A stretch of DNA of 64,000 bases from an uncultured Anaerobiospirillum sp. (lineage in GTDB: Bacteria; Pseudomonadota; Gammaproteobacteria; Enterobacterales; Succinivibrionaceae). Each line of letters starts with the position of its first letter. Within the stretch, counting starts at the first letter, position 1. The position numbers and the translations under genes were made by a program. Under the pieces are notes generated by a model. It did no database searches and was not told the origin of the DNA. It worked only from the letters and a program-made list of their open reading frames with translations. Below are positions 37,565 to 45,636 of the stretch, in pieces. The stretch is taken from positions 1 to 64,000 of the forward strand of contig CALXOW010000010.1 of the NCBI GenBank assembly GCA_944390115.1, read 5' to 3'.

Positions 37565-38002
37565 CTAATCGTAGCTGCTATCACTACCGCCGCAGTCGCA
37601 GCCGCAATCATAGCTGCCGCCCGCATCACTGGAGCAGTCGCAGTCATAATCGCAGCTATCAGTGTCGTCTGCGCTTGAGTTGTAGTCGTCGTAATCGTAG
37701 TTGCTGGTATCGTCCTCACTGGCACGATGGCTGGTGCGCTCAAAGTCTAAATCGTGATGCGTCCAGAGGTAGTTGTTGGGAATGGAGCTGTCATATGGAG
37801 TGCGGTCATACGGGTAAAATGAATTAGTCGCTTGCGTCGAAGTGCAGTGCGAAGCCGTGTTTGCTCGGTATCGTCTCGCGCCGCTGTAAGTGGGCCGAGG
37901 TGGCTCCAGCGTCCGACAGAAGATGACTGCCATAATCACTCCTACCGCCAGTATCACCGCCATACCTACTAGCACACCCAGAACAATCAAGCTCGTATTC
38001 AC
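37565..38002 (-). CDS. Membrane-anchored protein with Asp/Ser/Cys-rich tail
   Basis: A hypothetical protein of about 145 residues. The GTG at 38002 (AAGG 10 nt upstream) is preferred; an in-frame GTG seven codons upstream is possible. Residues 3-30 form one hydrophobic helix (SLIVLGVLVGMAVILAVGVI). The rest is hydrophilic and ends in a low-complexity tail with repeated Asp, Ser, Tyr and Cys (CDYDCDCSSD, CGCDCGG). Similar Cys/Asp tails are seen in some metal-related or surface proteins, but the family is not recognised. The repetitive coding DNA is GTAG/TCGTAA-rich. It may belong with the 37206-37289 microprotein on the same strand. Confidence 0.5.
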   Translation of the reverse strand: MNTSLIVLGVLVGMAVILAVGVIMAVIFCRTLEPPRPTYSGARRYRANTASHCTSTQATNSFYPYDRTPYDSSIPNNYLWTHHDLDFERTSHRASEDDTSNYDYDDYNSSADDTDSCDYDCDCSSDAGGSYDCGCDCGGSDSSYD

Positions 38003-38187
38003 TTCCAAAATACCTTCATGCACTTGAAGCGTAATCCACGGTACCGTCCCCTCGACTTTTGTGATTCTGTGCTTCGTAGTCTTTGAGGCGCTGACCGCTT
38101 GCAGGAGCCTTAGCCGGATATTGGTGGAGCAATGATACCGACTAACCAGAGCTGTGGCTTTAAGTGTACTATATTTAACAGGTATAT

Positions 38188-38195
38188 GCTATAAT
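38188..38195 (+). promoter_or_regulatory. Promoter of the HigA-like gene
   Basis: TGCTATAAT (TATAAT at 38190-38195, extended -10) lies in an AT-rich stretch 159 nt before the higA-like start. GGTATATGCTATAAT and a following AATTCGATTTTTCAATT could form operator elements for autoregulation, as is usual for HigA; that is inference. Confidence 0.45.
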
Positions 38196-38353
38196 CAAAA
38201 CGCAAAAAGTATAAAAAATTCGATTTTTCAATTTATACGGTGCTTGGTACATATACCAGAGGGCACCACTCCCTAGAAGCGCGGAGCTCTGATCATGAGC
38301 TCCTGATAAGGACGGTTAGAGGCTCTATTGGTCGACTATGGTAGGAGAAACTT

Positions 38354-38602
38354 ATGTGCAGGCATAACCCACCCCATCCTGGGCGTATTCTGGCGGCGTG
38401 CTTCGATCACAAGCGCACTCTTGAGGATACCGCTCATAAGATCGGCGTGCCCGTGTGGGTACTGACTGACATTATTGCGGGCCAGGCACCAATTACTCCG
38501 GAAATTGCCTCCGCGCTCCATACTGTATTAACTTTCACCCCGCCGCGCATCTGGCTTAAGCTACAGGAGCGCTATGATAGCTGGCAGCGTGAGGCTCTAT
38601 AG
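38354..38602 (+). CDS. HigA-family antitoxin (XRE-type HTH), orphan
   Basis: An 82-residue DNA-binding protein. The family pattern is clear: HPGRIL, then a helix-turn-helix (LEDTAHKIGVPVWVLTDIIAG), PITPEIASALHTVL, and the closing IWLKLQERYDSW (family: W-L-x-L-Q-x-x-Y-D). HigA normally represses its operon and neutralises the HigB mRNase. The HigB toxin gene, usually just upstream, is not found on either side; the preceding 300 bp are non-coding. It may be a solitary regulator or what remains of a toxin-antitoxin pair. GGAG lies 6 nt before the ATG. Confidence 0.8.
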   Translation: MCRHNPPHPGRILAACFDHKRTLEDTAHKIGVPVWVLTDIIAGQAPITPEIASALHTVLTFTPPRIWLKLQERYDSWQREAL

Positions 38603-38905
38603 CTTATGCGCCCATCCCCTATTTGAGCACCCACTATTGGCTTGGATATCTGGTTGGGAGCGACCAAGCGGCGCGCCTCAACACTCAAGCTCTGAGCCCC
38701 ATAGGTGGTTGGCCGACATGACGTGTCTTATGGGTAGTGCGCTTTACCTTGGGACTTCCGTCGCGGTTATGCCGGACGAGCGATGCCGGGCCTAAAGTCT
38801 TAAGCCTTTCCTCATAGCCCCTACTGCGTGCCTGCTTAAGCCCCTGGGTGCTGGCCCTACTTGCCCTCTACCTACGCGTGAGCCGCCCGCCCCCAGATGG
38901 CTTGC
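38603..38905. other. Gene-poor spacer
   Basis: No gene or clear signal is seen. GCCGCCCGCCCC near 38883 is a two-mismatch variant of the dispersed 12-mer. No strong terminator is visible after the HTH-array operon, which ends at 38906. Confidence 0.4.
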
Positions 38906-39382
38906 TTAGTCGTCCACGAAATCTAAGGGGCGGCGCCGCATGAGCAGCGGGCGTGCCTCCGGTCCTAAGGCCCAGGTAATGTCGTCCACCTCAAAGTCGT
39001 CAAGCCAGCACTCGTAATACGAATGGGCATCTCTAAGCCAGCCATAGAGCACGTCGTACTTGAGGTCGAGGACCTTGGCCACGATATAGGGCGCGTAATG
39101 CAGCCGCTCTACGGCATCGACGGCGGCAATCTTAAACTGCGGCAGGCTCCCTAAGGACACCTTAGGCACACCCTTGCGAATCTTCTTGGGGTCACTGCTG
39201 GCCATATCGGCCTCATGCCAGCGCTTGCAGCAAGCAAAGAGTCCCTGCTCGGCGACTTTTTGCAAGATAGCTTCGACTTGGCCTTTGTTGAGGCCAAAGT
39301 ACATCGCGAGCTGCCCCTTAGGGGTTCCCTTGAAAGCCAGCGCAACTAAACGAATGCGCTCGGCACCATTAAGCTTTGTCAT
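38906..39382 (-). CDS. HTH-repeat protein, one A-B pair
   Basis: A 158-residue protein made of a single A-B repeat pair. The A unit (residues 4-55) starts GAERIRLVALAFKG and ends QGLFACCKRWHEAD; the B unit (about 75-130) starts LPQFKIAAVDAVERL and ends in the degenerate ECWLDDFEV. Each unit holds a helix-turn-helix-like core (QLAMYFGLNKGQVEAIL; YIVAKVLDLKYDVLYGWL). The start overlaps the end of the preceding gene by 14 nt, with GGAG upstream, so the two are translationally linked. It is the last gene of a four-gene minus-strand operon (44258 to 38906). Confidence 0.8.
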   Translation of the reverse strand: MTKLNGAERIRLVALAFKGTPKGQLAMYFGLNKGQVEAILQKVAEQGLFACCKRWHEADMASSDPKKIRKGVPKVSLGSLPQFKIAAVDAVERLHYAPYIVAKVLDLKYDVLYGWLRDAHSYYECWLDDFEVDDITWALGPEARPLLMRRRPLDFVDD

Positions 39383-41165
39383 CTACCTTCACTCCTACTA
39401 AATTGCGATCCTCTGCGCTAAATTGGCGCAGCCACTGGGCATAGCCCTGCTTGCGCACCCGTCCGTACTTAATGCGTAGCTTACCAATCTTCAGGCCCAA
39501 GACACTTGCCACGTGCGAAACCAGCAGGCCTTGACTGATGACGGCCGTCACGGCAGTCAGCTCAAAGGCCGGTATGCTATCGAGGTCGACATTTAGGGGC
39601 GTTTGTTCTAGTTCCTCACGCAACAAGCTTTGGGCGCGCGCGGAGTATTGATCGACCTTACGTTGCTCCTCACACCAAGCGTAGAGCCCCTTTTCCTGGG
39701 CTTTGGCCTTGAGGCGAGTCCCCAGCTGATAAGGTACTTGCTTATTGCCTTGCAAGGCAGCACCTAACAGCTCAATGCGACGCTTGCCGCTGTAGTTGCT
39801 ATGAGCGTAGCGCTTGAGCAAAGCTGAGAGCTCAGGCGTGATGGGCTCAGTAACTACGAGCGCCGCCTCCGGCCTTTTGAGCCAAGCCTCAACTTGCTTG
39901 AGCTCTAAGCCCAAGACCTCGGCTGCCTGCTGGGGGCTGACCCCTTGCTCCTTAATCACGCGCAAGGCCTCGCGCCGCAACTCAAGAATTTGGTTGAAAT
40001 CAAGTTCCGGCCACTTGCGCTTGCGATCGGCGGCAATCAAGGCCGGAGCATATGGCGACTCTTGGTCAAAGCGCCGCATCTTAGCGCACCAAGCATAGAG
40101 TCCCTGGGTTTGTACCTGCTTTCTCAAGCCAACAACTGTGCCCAGCGCCACCCCAAACAGTTCGAGCACCTCTCTTCTACCCCACTTACCGCTTAAGAGC
40201 GCGGCCATAATATGGATACGAAAGGCACCACTATGCTTGGGTGACCGATGTGGTGTGTTTGGCCTACTCTGAGGCTGTAAGCTACGGCCCCAGGCTTCCA
40301 GCCCTTGCTCTTGTGCCGCTGTCAGCCAAGCTTTGATCTGCTTTTGCGTGCAGGCCAAGGCGCGCGCTACTTGCGCGACACTCATGCCGTCACGCTGCAC
40401 CGCCCACACGGCTGCCTCGATAAACTTGGGGATAGTCGAGAGCTCGACCGCTGGAAGCGGATGGGCCCGCTCAAATTGCTTTTGTTCCTTGGTAAGCGGG
40501 TTTTGTGCGGAACACTCCCGTTCTTGGAGCAACCAGGCTATTAAACTGGGCTGAGGTGTTTTCGTGGCCAGGCGCCAGATATGGTTATGGGAGAGCTGAG
40601 AGCGCGTGGTCAGTTCCTTGACGGTCAATTGGTGGGACCAGTACAGCGCCACAAGAGCGATCCGCCGCTGTGGGCTCAACAGAGCACGATTAGTGGCAGC
40701 ATACTTGCGCTTGTTAGCAGGACGCCGAAAGTTCATAACCTCTTTGAGATTAGGTTTGGTGCGCTGAAGCTGGCTGCACCAAGCATCCCAGCCCAGGTTT
40801 TGGAGCGCCAGCAGCTGCGAGGAAAGCGTGCTTACTGCCACATGAAAGAGCTGCGCGGCGGCGCTAATGGACATACCCGCGCGTACCTCTTGCACAGCCG
40901 CCAAGATGAAGTCTGGAACCAAGGTGCAGTTAACCTTGGGGGCGGGCGCTGGTGACCGAGCCGAAACGTCATTACGGGCCTGTTGGGCCTGACACCAAGC
41001 GCTCAGCCCCTGCTCCTGACAGGCCGCAATCAGTGCCTTAACTTCGGCTTCATCGAGCTTAAAGCTATAAGCCAGCGCGGCGTAGGGCACCCCTGCTAGT
41101 GCGGCCGCCATGAGATCAATCGCTTGGTCCCCAGTTAAGGTGCACTCTGTCTGATTTTGGTCCAT
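39369..41165 (-). CDS. HTH-repeat array protein, four A-B pairs
   Basis: A 598-residue protein consisting almost wholly of eight helix-turn-helix-like units in the order A-B-A-B-A-B-A-B, roughly 70-75 residues each. A units begin SGxxRIxxxAAxLSG and end in QGLxAWC followed by a charged helix (for example AFRIHIMAALLSG, QTQGLYAWCAKMRRFD). B units begin with a short acidic lead, then IPxFxxAAVxAV (IPKFIEAAVWAV, IPAFELTAVTAV), and end QGLEAW. The core in each looks like transposase OrfA/HTH type (VAQVARALACTQKQIKAWL). No catalytic domain, signal peptide or membrane segment is present. The ATG at 41165 is preferred to an upstream GTG because GGTGG precedes it. A role in binding DNA is inference from fold pattern. 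Confidence 0.85.
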   Translation of the reverse strand: MDQNQTECTLTGDQAIDLMAAALAGVPYAALAYSFKLDEAEVKALIAACQEQGLSAWCQAQQARNDVSARSPAPAPKVNCTLVPDFILAAVQEVRAGMSISAAAQLFHVAVSTLSSQLLALQNLGWDAWCSQLQRTKPNLKEVMNFRRPANKRKYAATNRALLSPQRRIALVALYWSHQLTVKELTTRSQLSHNHIWRLATKTPQPSLIAWLLQERECSAQNPLTKEQKQFERAHPLPAVELSTIPKFIEAAVWAVQRDGMSVAQVARALACTQKQIKAWLTAAQEQGLEAWGRSLQPQSRPNTPHRSPKHSGAFRIHIMAALLSGKWGRREVLELFGVALGTVVGLRKQVQTQGLYAWCAKMRRFDQESPYAPALIAADRKRKWPELDFNQILELRREALRVIKEQGVSPQQAAEVLGLELKQVEAWLKRPEAALVVTEPITPELSALLKRYAHSNYSGKRRIELLGAALQGNKQVPYQLGTRLKAKAQEKGLYAWCEEQRKVDQYSARAQSLLREELEQTPLNVDLDSIPAFELTAVTAVISQGLLVSHVASVLGLKIGKLRIKYGRVRKQGYAQWLRQFSAEDRNLVGVKVDDKA

Positions 41166-41183
41166 GTTAACCACCATTCTCAC

Positions 41184-42014
41184 TTAGCAGCGCGTATTCG
41201 GTGCTGCTTGGAGCCAACTTGCCACCTCGGCCGTACTGACGCCCAGGATGGTGGCCACCTTAGCCAGGTCACGCTCCTGCTTTAATACCGCCTGCACCGC
41301 TGCCTCCCGTAAGGCGGCCTCCGCTGCGCAACTAACCTCGGGATCGGCGCACTCACGGCAACTAGGGTGTCGCTCGAGGTCTTGGATCCGCATGCGCTCA
41401 CACCACAGCAACAAACCTTGCGCCTGAGCTTGCCGCAGCAGACGGTGCAGGTAGACTGGGCTGGTGTGAAAGAGCGTGGCCACCTGTTGGTCATCGCCTA
41501 AGCAGCCACTTAAGCACGCGGTCACCATCTTGATACGTCGGGCGCCGCTATTGGCCTGATTGTTTTTGGTGACATGATTAAGCACAGTTTCAGGCACGCA
41601 GTGCGCGCGTAAGTGCTGTGCCCAAACCATAATGCCTTGATTGTGGGCGGTGACCGCTGCCAGCTCCAGCTCAAAGGGCTTAAGTCCAAAGAGCTGGGCC
41701 GCCTCAGTGACACTCAAGTGCTGGAGCGTAACCTCAGTAACAGCGGTGATGATAAATTCCGGCGCCCGCCCACAATTGACGCAAGGCTTAGGTGTCGCCC
41801 CAATCTGCGGAGTAAAGCAGCGCGCATCGCGGGCGCGCTGGACTTGGCACCAGACGGTGAGACCTTGACGGCGCGCAGCGCTGTGCAGCTTCTTGACCGC
41901 AAAGGCCGTGGTGTGAAAAGTAGCCGCGACCTTCTCGGTGGCCACCCCAGCACTTAAGGCGGCCACGATTTGGATCGCCTCATCACCGGTCACGGGATTA
42001 ATCAGCTGCACCAT
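41184..42014 (-). CDS. HTH-repeat array protein, two A-B pairs
   Basis: A 276-residue protein with units A (TGDEAIQIVAALSAG to QGLTVWC), B (APEFIITAVTEV to QGIMVWAQHL), A (SGARRIKMVTACLSG to QGLLLWCERMR) and B (ALREAAVQAVLKQ to VASWLQAAP). The last B unit lacks the QGLxAW end. A cysteine cluster (CRECADPEVSC) precedes the last unit. AGGAGG 6 nt before ATG makes a strong start. It is the second gene of the operon: 15 nt after the 42030-44258 gene and 18 nt before the next start. Confidence 0.85.
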   Translation of the reverse strand: MVQLINPVTGDEAIQIVAALSAGVATEKVAATFHTTAFAVKKLHSAARRQGLTVWCQVQRARDARCFTPQIGATPKPCVNCGRAPEFIITAVTEVTLQHLSVTEAAQLFGLKPFELELAAVTAHNQGIMVWAQHLRAHCVPETVLNHVTKNNQANSGARRIKMVTACLSGCLGDDQQVATLFHTSPVYLHRLLRQAQAQGLLLWCERMRIQDLERHPSCRECADPEVSCAAEAALREAAVQAVLKQERDLAKVATILGVSTAEVASWLQAAPNTRC

Positions 42015-42029
42015 CTTGACCTCCTAGGA

Positions 42030-44258
42030 CTACGACAACATCGGGATTAGCGCGCGTGACACCAAGATGCGCTCGGGAATGGTAAAGTGCCGCGCCCAAT
42101 TTACAAAGCCCAGCTCTTGTACCTCTTTAAACCAGGTTATGATTTGCTCGGGGGTTAGGCCCAGCACTGTCGCAACCTCGGTTATGCTCTTACCTTGGCA
42201 TAAGACGGTGTACACGGCGCACAGCGCAAAAGACCGCACCTTGCTGCAATCGACCTGAGGGTCACCTGACTCCTGTGCCACGAGCTGATAGTGGTTTTGG
42301 CGATCAAAAGCGCGCATTTCCTCACACCAGGTATAGAGCCCCTTAGTGCGGGCGGCGACCAAGAGCGCACGCACCGTCTGATAGCCCACATGAAAGCGCA
42401 GCGCCACCGCCCAAGTCGCGCCAAACTCTTTACTGAGCAACGCTGCCAGTATGTTAATGCGACGGCGGCCACTGTTATAGGCACGCTCGGTCCGCTGGGG
42501 CACTCTACCCTCGGCCAGTACGCTAAGACGCCACGATTCTAAGCCCTGCTCCTTTGCCGCCTCACACCATACGCGCACTTGTTTGAGTTTCACGTTCAAG
42601 GTTGCCGCTACTTGCTTCTTGCCCATAGTATGAGTCAGCACCGTCTCCACCGCCGCCACCTTAAACCTAGGTAAGCATGACAGGTCGGGCTCTGGCAGCG
42701 GATGCGCCGACTCAAAGGCTAATAGTTCGGGAGTGACGCCTTCGTATTGGTCACGGGAGCGTTGCGCAGCACACCACGCAACTAAGCCCTGTTTGCACGC
42801 GGCACGGGCCAAGGCGCTCACGCGGGCCGCATTAATTTCAAGTTCTTGCGCCAATTGCTGCGCACTCTTCATACCTTCCAGGTAATAAGCAACTATGGCA
42901 ATGGCGCGGGCGCCACTGGTCGCACGGCGCGCGTCACCGCGCCTAGTAGGCCCTTTGGTACCTGAAGTTGCTTCTGAACTTACGGAAGTGTCATCCTTGA
43001 TAGGCTCAGGGGCTACCAGCTCGGGGGCGACTAAGCGCAGTTGCTTGGGATCATGAACTTGCATCCAAGCGTTAAGCCCTACGTCCTGAGCTACGAAACA
43101 CCAAGCATCAATGTTTTCCTGCGGCTGGCCTAATACCGCTGCGACTTCCGCCATAGAGTAACCTTGATTGAGTACGGCATAGGCCGCCGCGAGCTTAAAA
43201 ACGGGTACTTGGCTCAGGTCAAAATCAAACTCGGACTCACGTTGTAGTGCCCGGTCGGCCGCGCGCAGGGCGGCGCACCAGGCAAAAAGGCCTTGCTCTT
43301 GCGCCTCTTTAAGAAAGCGCTCTAAGGTGCTACGCCCGACATGCAAATACGTGGCGGTGCGGGTTAGGTTGCCGTACTTACCGCTTAAGAACTGCGCCAA
43401 CATCGTGATGCGGCGCGTGCCGCTATAGTGCAGGGTATCTTGTGACTCAGGGTGCAGCGGAGCCAATTCTTGGGCCCAAGCTGAGATCGTCTCTGGGGCT
43501 AAGGTTAAGGCGGCGGCAATTTGCTCCACACTAAGCTCATGGTGCATGAGTGCGCGCAGCGCATCGTGCTTGAAGGCGGGGATAGCCGCAAAGTCCGGCT
43601 CAGGGAGCGGATGGGCCGTCTCAAAGGCCAGCATCTGAGCCGAGCGGCGCCGTTTGTGATCGTGAGCGCGCATCTCTTGGCACCAGGCGCACAGGCCCAT
43701 CTTTTGCGCCCGCTGTAACTGCGCACGTAAGGACCGCACCGGCACGCATTGGTCCGCACTGATTTGCTCAAAGGTCTTGGTGCCGCTCAATAAAGCTGCG
43801 ACCATGGCAATTTTGTGCACGCCACTAAAGTGCGTCAAGCGATAAGAGACAGGCTCACTGGGGGTGGCCGCAACTTGAGCTGACCACGAATCTAAACCCA
43901 TAGCTTGGGCTTGCACGAGCGCGGCACTAAGCTTAGTGGGGATCACATTAAAGATAGCCGCCGCTGCGCCCGCATCCAGGCGCTGTGACAAAACCGCGCT
44001 GACGGCAGCAATGAGAAACTGAGGTAAGGCCGCGTAATCTACCGGCAGCAGTGGGCGCGCAAAAGTAGCGGGACTACCTACACGCTGCGCTATGCACCAT
44101 TCCATTAAGCCCTGCTGCTCACATTGCGCCCACAAGGCTGCGACCGTGGCTTCAGGCACGGCGAGAGTGGCAGCAATTTCGGCCTGCGACATACCGGCCT
44201 GCATCGCTGCTACGATGTTAATGCATTGTGCTCCGCTCAGCTGTGTCTCTGTCGCCAT
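42030..44258 (-). CDS. HTH-repeat array protein, five A-B pairs
   Basis: The longest array: 742 residues with ten units in strict A-B alternation. The A units start near residues 8, 148, 290, 440 and 600. Typical A starts are SGVHKIAMVAALLSG, SGTRRITMLAQFLSG and SGRRRINILAALLS; typical ends are MGLCAWCQEMRAHD and KGLYTWCEEMRAFD. B units start LPQFLIAAVSAV, IPAFKHDALRAL, VPVFKLAAAYAV, LPRFKVAAVETV and VRSFALCAVYTV. Between A and B, a linker such as LAFESAHPLPEPD recurs in several pairs and in the 39369-41165 protein. A short Gly/Thr-rich spacer divides pairs 3 and 4. The ATG at 44258 has GAGGTG upstream. It is the first gene of the operon. Confidence 0.85.
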   Translation of the reverse strand: MATETQLSGAQCINIVAAMQAGMSQAEIAATLAVPEATVAALWAQCEQQGLMEWCIAQRVGSPATFARPLLPVDYAALPQFLIAAVSAVLSQRLDAGAAAAIFNVIPTKLSAALVQAQAMGLDSWSAQVAATPSEPVSYRLTHFSGVHKIAMVAALLSGTKTFEQISADQCVPVRSLRAQLQRAQKMGLCAWCQEMRAHDHKRRRSAQMLAFETAHPLPEPDFAAIPAFKHDALRALMHHELSVEQIAAALTLAPETISAWAQELAPLHPESQDTLHYSGTRRITMLAQFLSGKYGNLTRTATYLHVGRSTLERFLKEAQEQGLFAWCAALRAADRALQRESEFDFDLSQVPVFKLAAAYAVLNQGYSMAEVAAVLGQPQENIDAWCFVAQDVGLNAWMQVHDPKQLRLVAPELVAPEPIKDDTSVSSEATSGTKGPTRRGDARRATSGARAIAIVAYYLEGMKSAQQLAQELEINAARVSALARAACKQGLVAWCAAQRSRDQYEGVTPELLAFESAHPLPEPDLSCLPRFKVAAVETVLTHTMGKKQVAATLNVKLKQVRVWCEAAKEQGLESWRLSVLAEGRVPQRTERAYNSGRRRINILAALLSKEFGATWAVALRFHVGYQTVRALLVAARTKGLYTWCEEMRAFDRQNHYQLVAQESGDPQVDCSKVRSFALCAVYTVLCQGKSITEVATVLGLTPEQIITWFKEVQELGFVNWARHFTIPERILVSRALIPMLS

Positions 44259-44421
44259 GATCACCTCACTACCTATAACCCCATTGTAGCAAGGTCAAGA
44301 AAGTCAGCGGGCAAACCGAATGCTCAAATGTGCGCCCCGGCGCCTTCTCTCACGCAAATTAAGAGCCGCGCCCCGACCGGCGCTGAAGGAGAGGCTCCTC
44401 ACCAGGCGCCCACTCGCGGTG

Positions 44422-45090
44422 CTAAAAGGTGTCAGCGTCGTCCGACCAATCCAGCACCACCGTCTTATGGCGATTACCTGCCTTATCGAGCAGTTTCAAC
44501 GGTCTGATATAGGCACGTACCTCGGGGGTACAGGAGTTAACCCAGTTGATATAGCCTTGGGCCTCAACCTCTTGGGCTAATTGCACCACCTTATCGGGAT
44601 CGACCGCAAAGAGCTCAGCGGCATAGTCTGGCGCAATCTCATGGGTAAAGACCGCTGCCATCACCGCCAGGCGCCAGGCCTCACTTTCCCAGAAGTCCAC
44701 GGTGAGACTTGGGTCCGTGCTCGGGTCAAGCTTCGCATTGCGTGCCTCTTGCTCCTTTAAGTTCTGAGCCTTAGGCGAGGCCTGGTCCAACTTGCGCTGC
44801 TCAAAGACCCAAACGACGATGCCCATGGCCTCGCTCATATCCAAGATAGCGTTCACATCGCACGAGAACAGGCGCTTGAGCTCACTTTTGCTGGGCAGCT
44901 TGGTGAGGTAATAGCCCAAGATCTTAATGGCGCGATCGCCGCTACGCCTCAAATTGCCCTTAGGGATATCCAGCGCTAAGGACCAGCCGGAGGTATTAGG
45001 CAGGCGCCGATGGGTGCCGATGTGGTAGTCACGAGCTAAGGCTTCCGGCGTCACCTGCTCCTCAAATTTGGCTTTAGGAAATTTGGCCAT
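44422..45090 (-). CDS. HTH-repeat protein, one diverged A-B pair
   Basis: A 222-residue protein. After a 45-residue basic N-terminus (MAKFPKAKFEEQ) it has one A unit (SGDRAIKILGYYLTK to MGIVVWVFEQRKLD, with Cys of the usual AWC replaced) and one B unit (SEAWRLAVMAAVF to QGYINWVNSC). Divergence from the other units is the strongest in the cluster. It ends about 160 bp before the four-gene operon start and is divergent from the 45160 gene, with which it shares a 69-bp intergenic region. The ribosome binding site is weak. Confidence 0.75.
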   Translation of the reverse strand: MAKFPKAKFEEQVTPEALARDYHIGTHRRLPNTSGWSLALDIPKGNLRRSGDRAIKILGYYLTKLPSKSELKRLFSCDVNAILDMSEAMGIVVWVFEQRKLDQASPKAQNLKEQEARNAKLDPSTDPSLTVDFWESEAWRLAVMAAVFTHEIAPDYAAELFAVDPDKVVQLAQEVEAQGYINWVNSCTPEVRAYIRPLKLLDKAGNRHKTVVLDWSDDADTF

Positions 45091-45159
45091 GGCAGTAATT
45101 CCGCTAAAATGAGAGAGAAAACGAATTTTGATAGCAATCCCGCGTTACAGGAGCTAAGT

Positions 45160-45636
45160 ATGGGGCGTCAGCGCACTTATCAGGTACCAAGATTAACCTC
45201 AAAAGAGCGCGCCCACTTACGGGCAATGAGCACTGATGACCACGAAAGTGAACTTAAGCGGCGCCGCGCCCAAATTTACCTTTTAGCCGCCGCTGGCTGG
45301 AGTAATGCTGAGATCGCGCATAAGCTTGCCATCACTTGTGTCACGGTAATCAAACACATCAAACTGTGCCAGCACCAGAGCGTGATGCAAGCTATGACGA
45401 CCCCATCTCGGCGCGGGCGCCGCTACAAAATCTCCAGCGCCGCGCGCCATTGGGTGCGCACGGTGTACCTCAATGACAACCCTACAGACAGTTTACGCCC
45501 CGTACGCTGGACCATGCGCAGCTTACATGCCTACATTACCACGCATGCTAAGGAGCACGGCTTTCCGGAGCTTGCCGATGTGTGCCTGGCGACGATCTGG
45601 CATATCGTGCACCCAGACACTAAGCCCACGGCTTAA
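45160..45636 (+). CDS. IS630-type helix-turn-helix protein (no DDE domain)
   Basis: A 158-residue, very basic protein that resembles the N-terminal HTH of IS630-family transposases: LTSKERAHLRAM, then RRAQIYLLAAAGWSNAEIAHKL and a second helix VTVIKHIKLC, and a winged second HTH (WTMRSLHAYITTHA). The catalytic DDE half is absent and no remnant follows, so it is either a transposase remnant or a domesticated DNA-binding protein. The ATG at 45160 with AGGAG is preferred to an upstream frame extension. It is the only plus-strand gene within the HTH-array cluster. Its stop codon overlaps that of the 45633 gene in the shared TTAA. Confidence 0.75.
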   Translation: MGRQRTYQVPRLTSKERAHLRAMSTDDHESELKRRRAQIYLLAAAGWSNAEIAHKLAITCVTVIKHIKLCQHQSVMQAMTTPSRRGRRYKISSAARHWVRTVYLNDNPTDSLRPVRWTMRSLHAYITTHAKEHGFPELADVCLATIWHIVHPDTKPTA

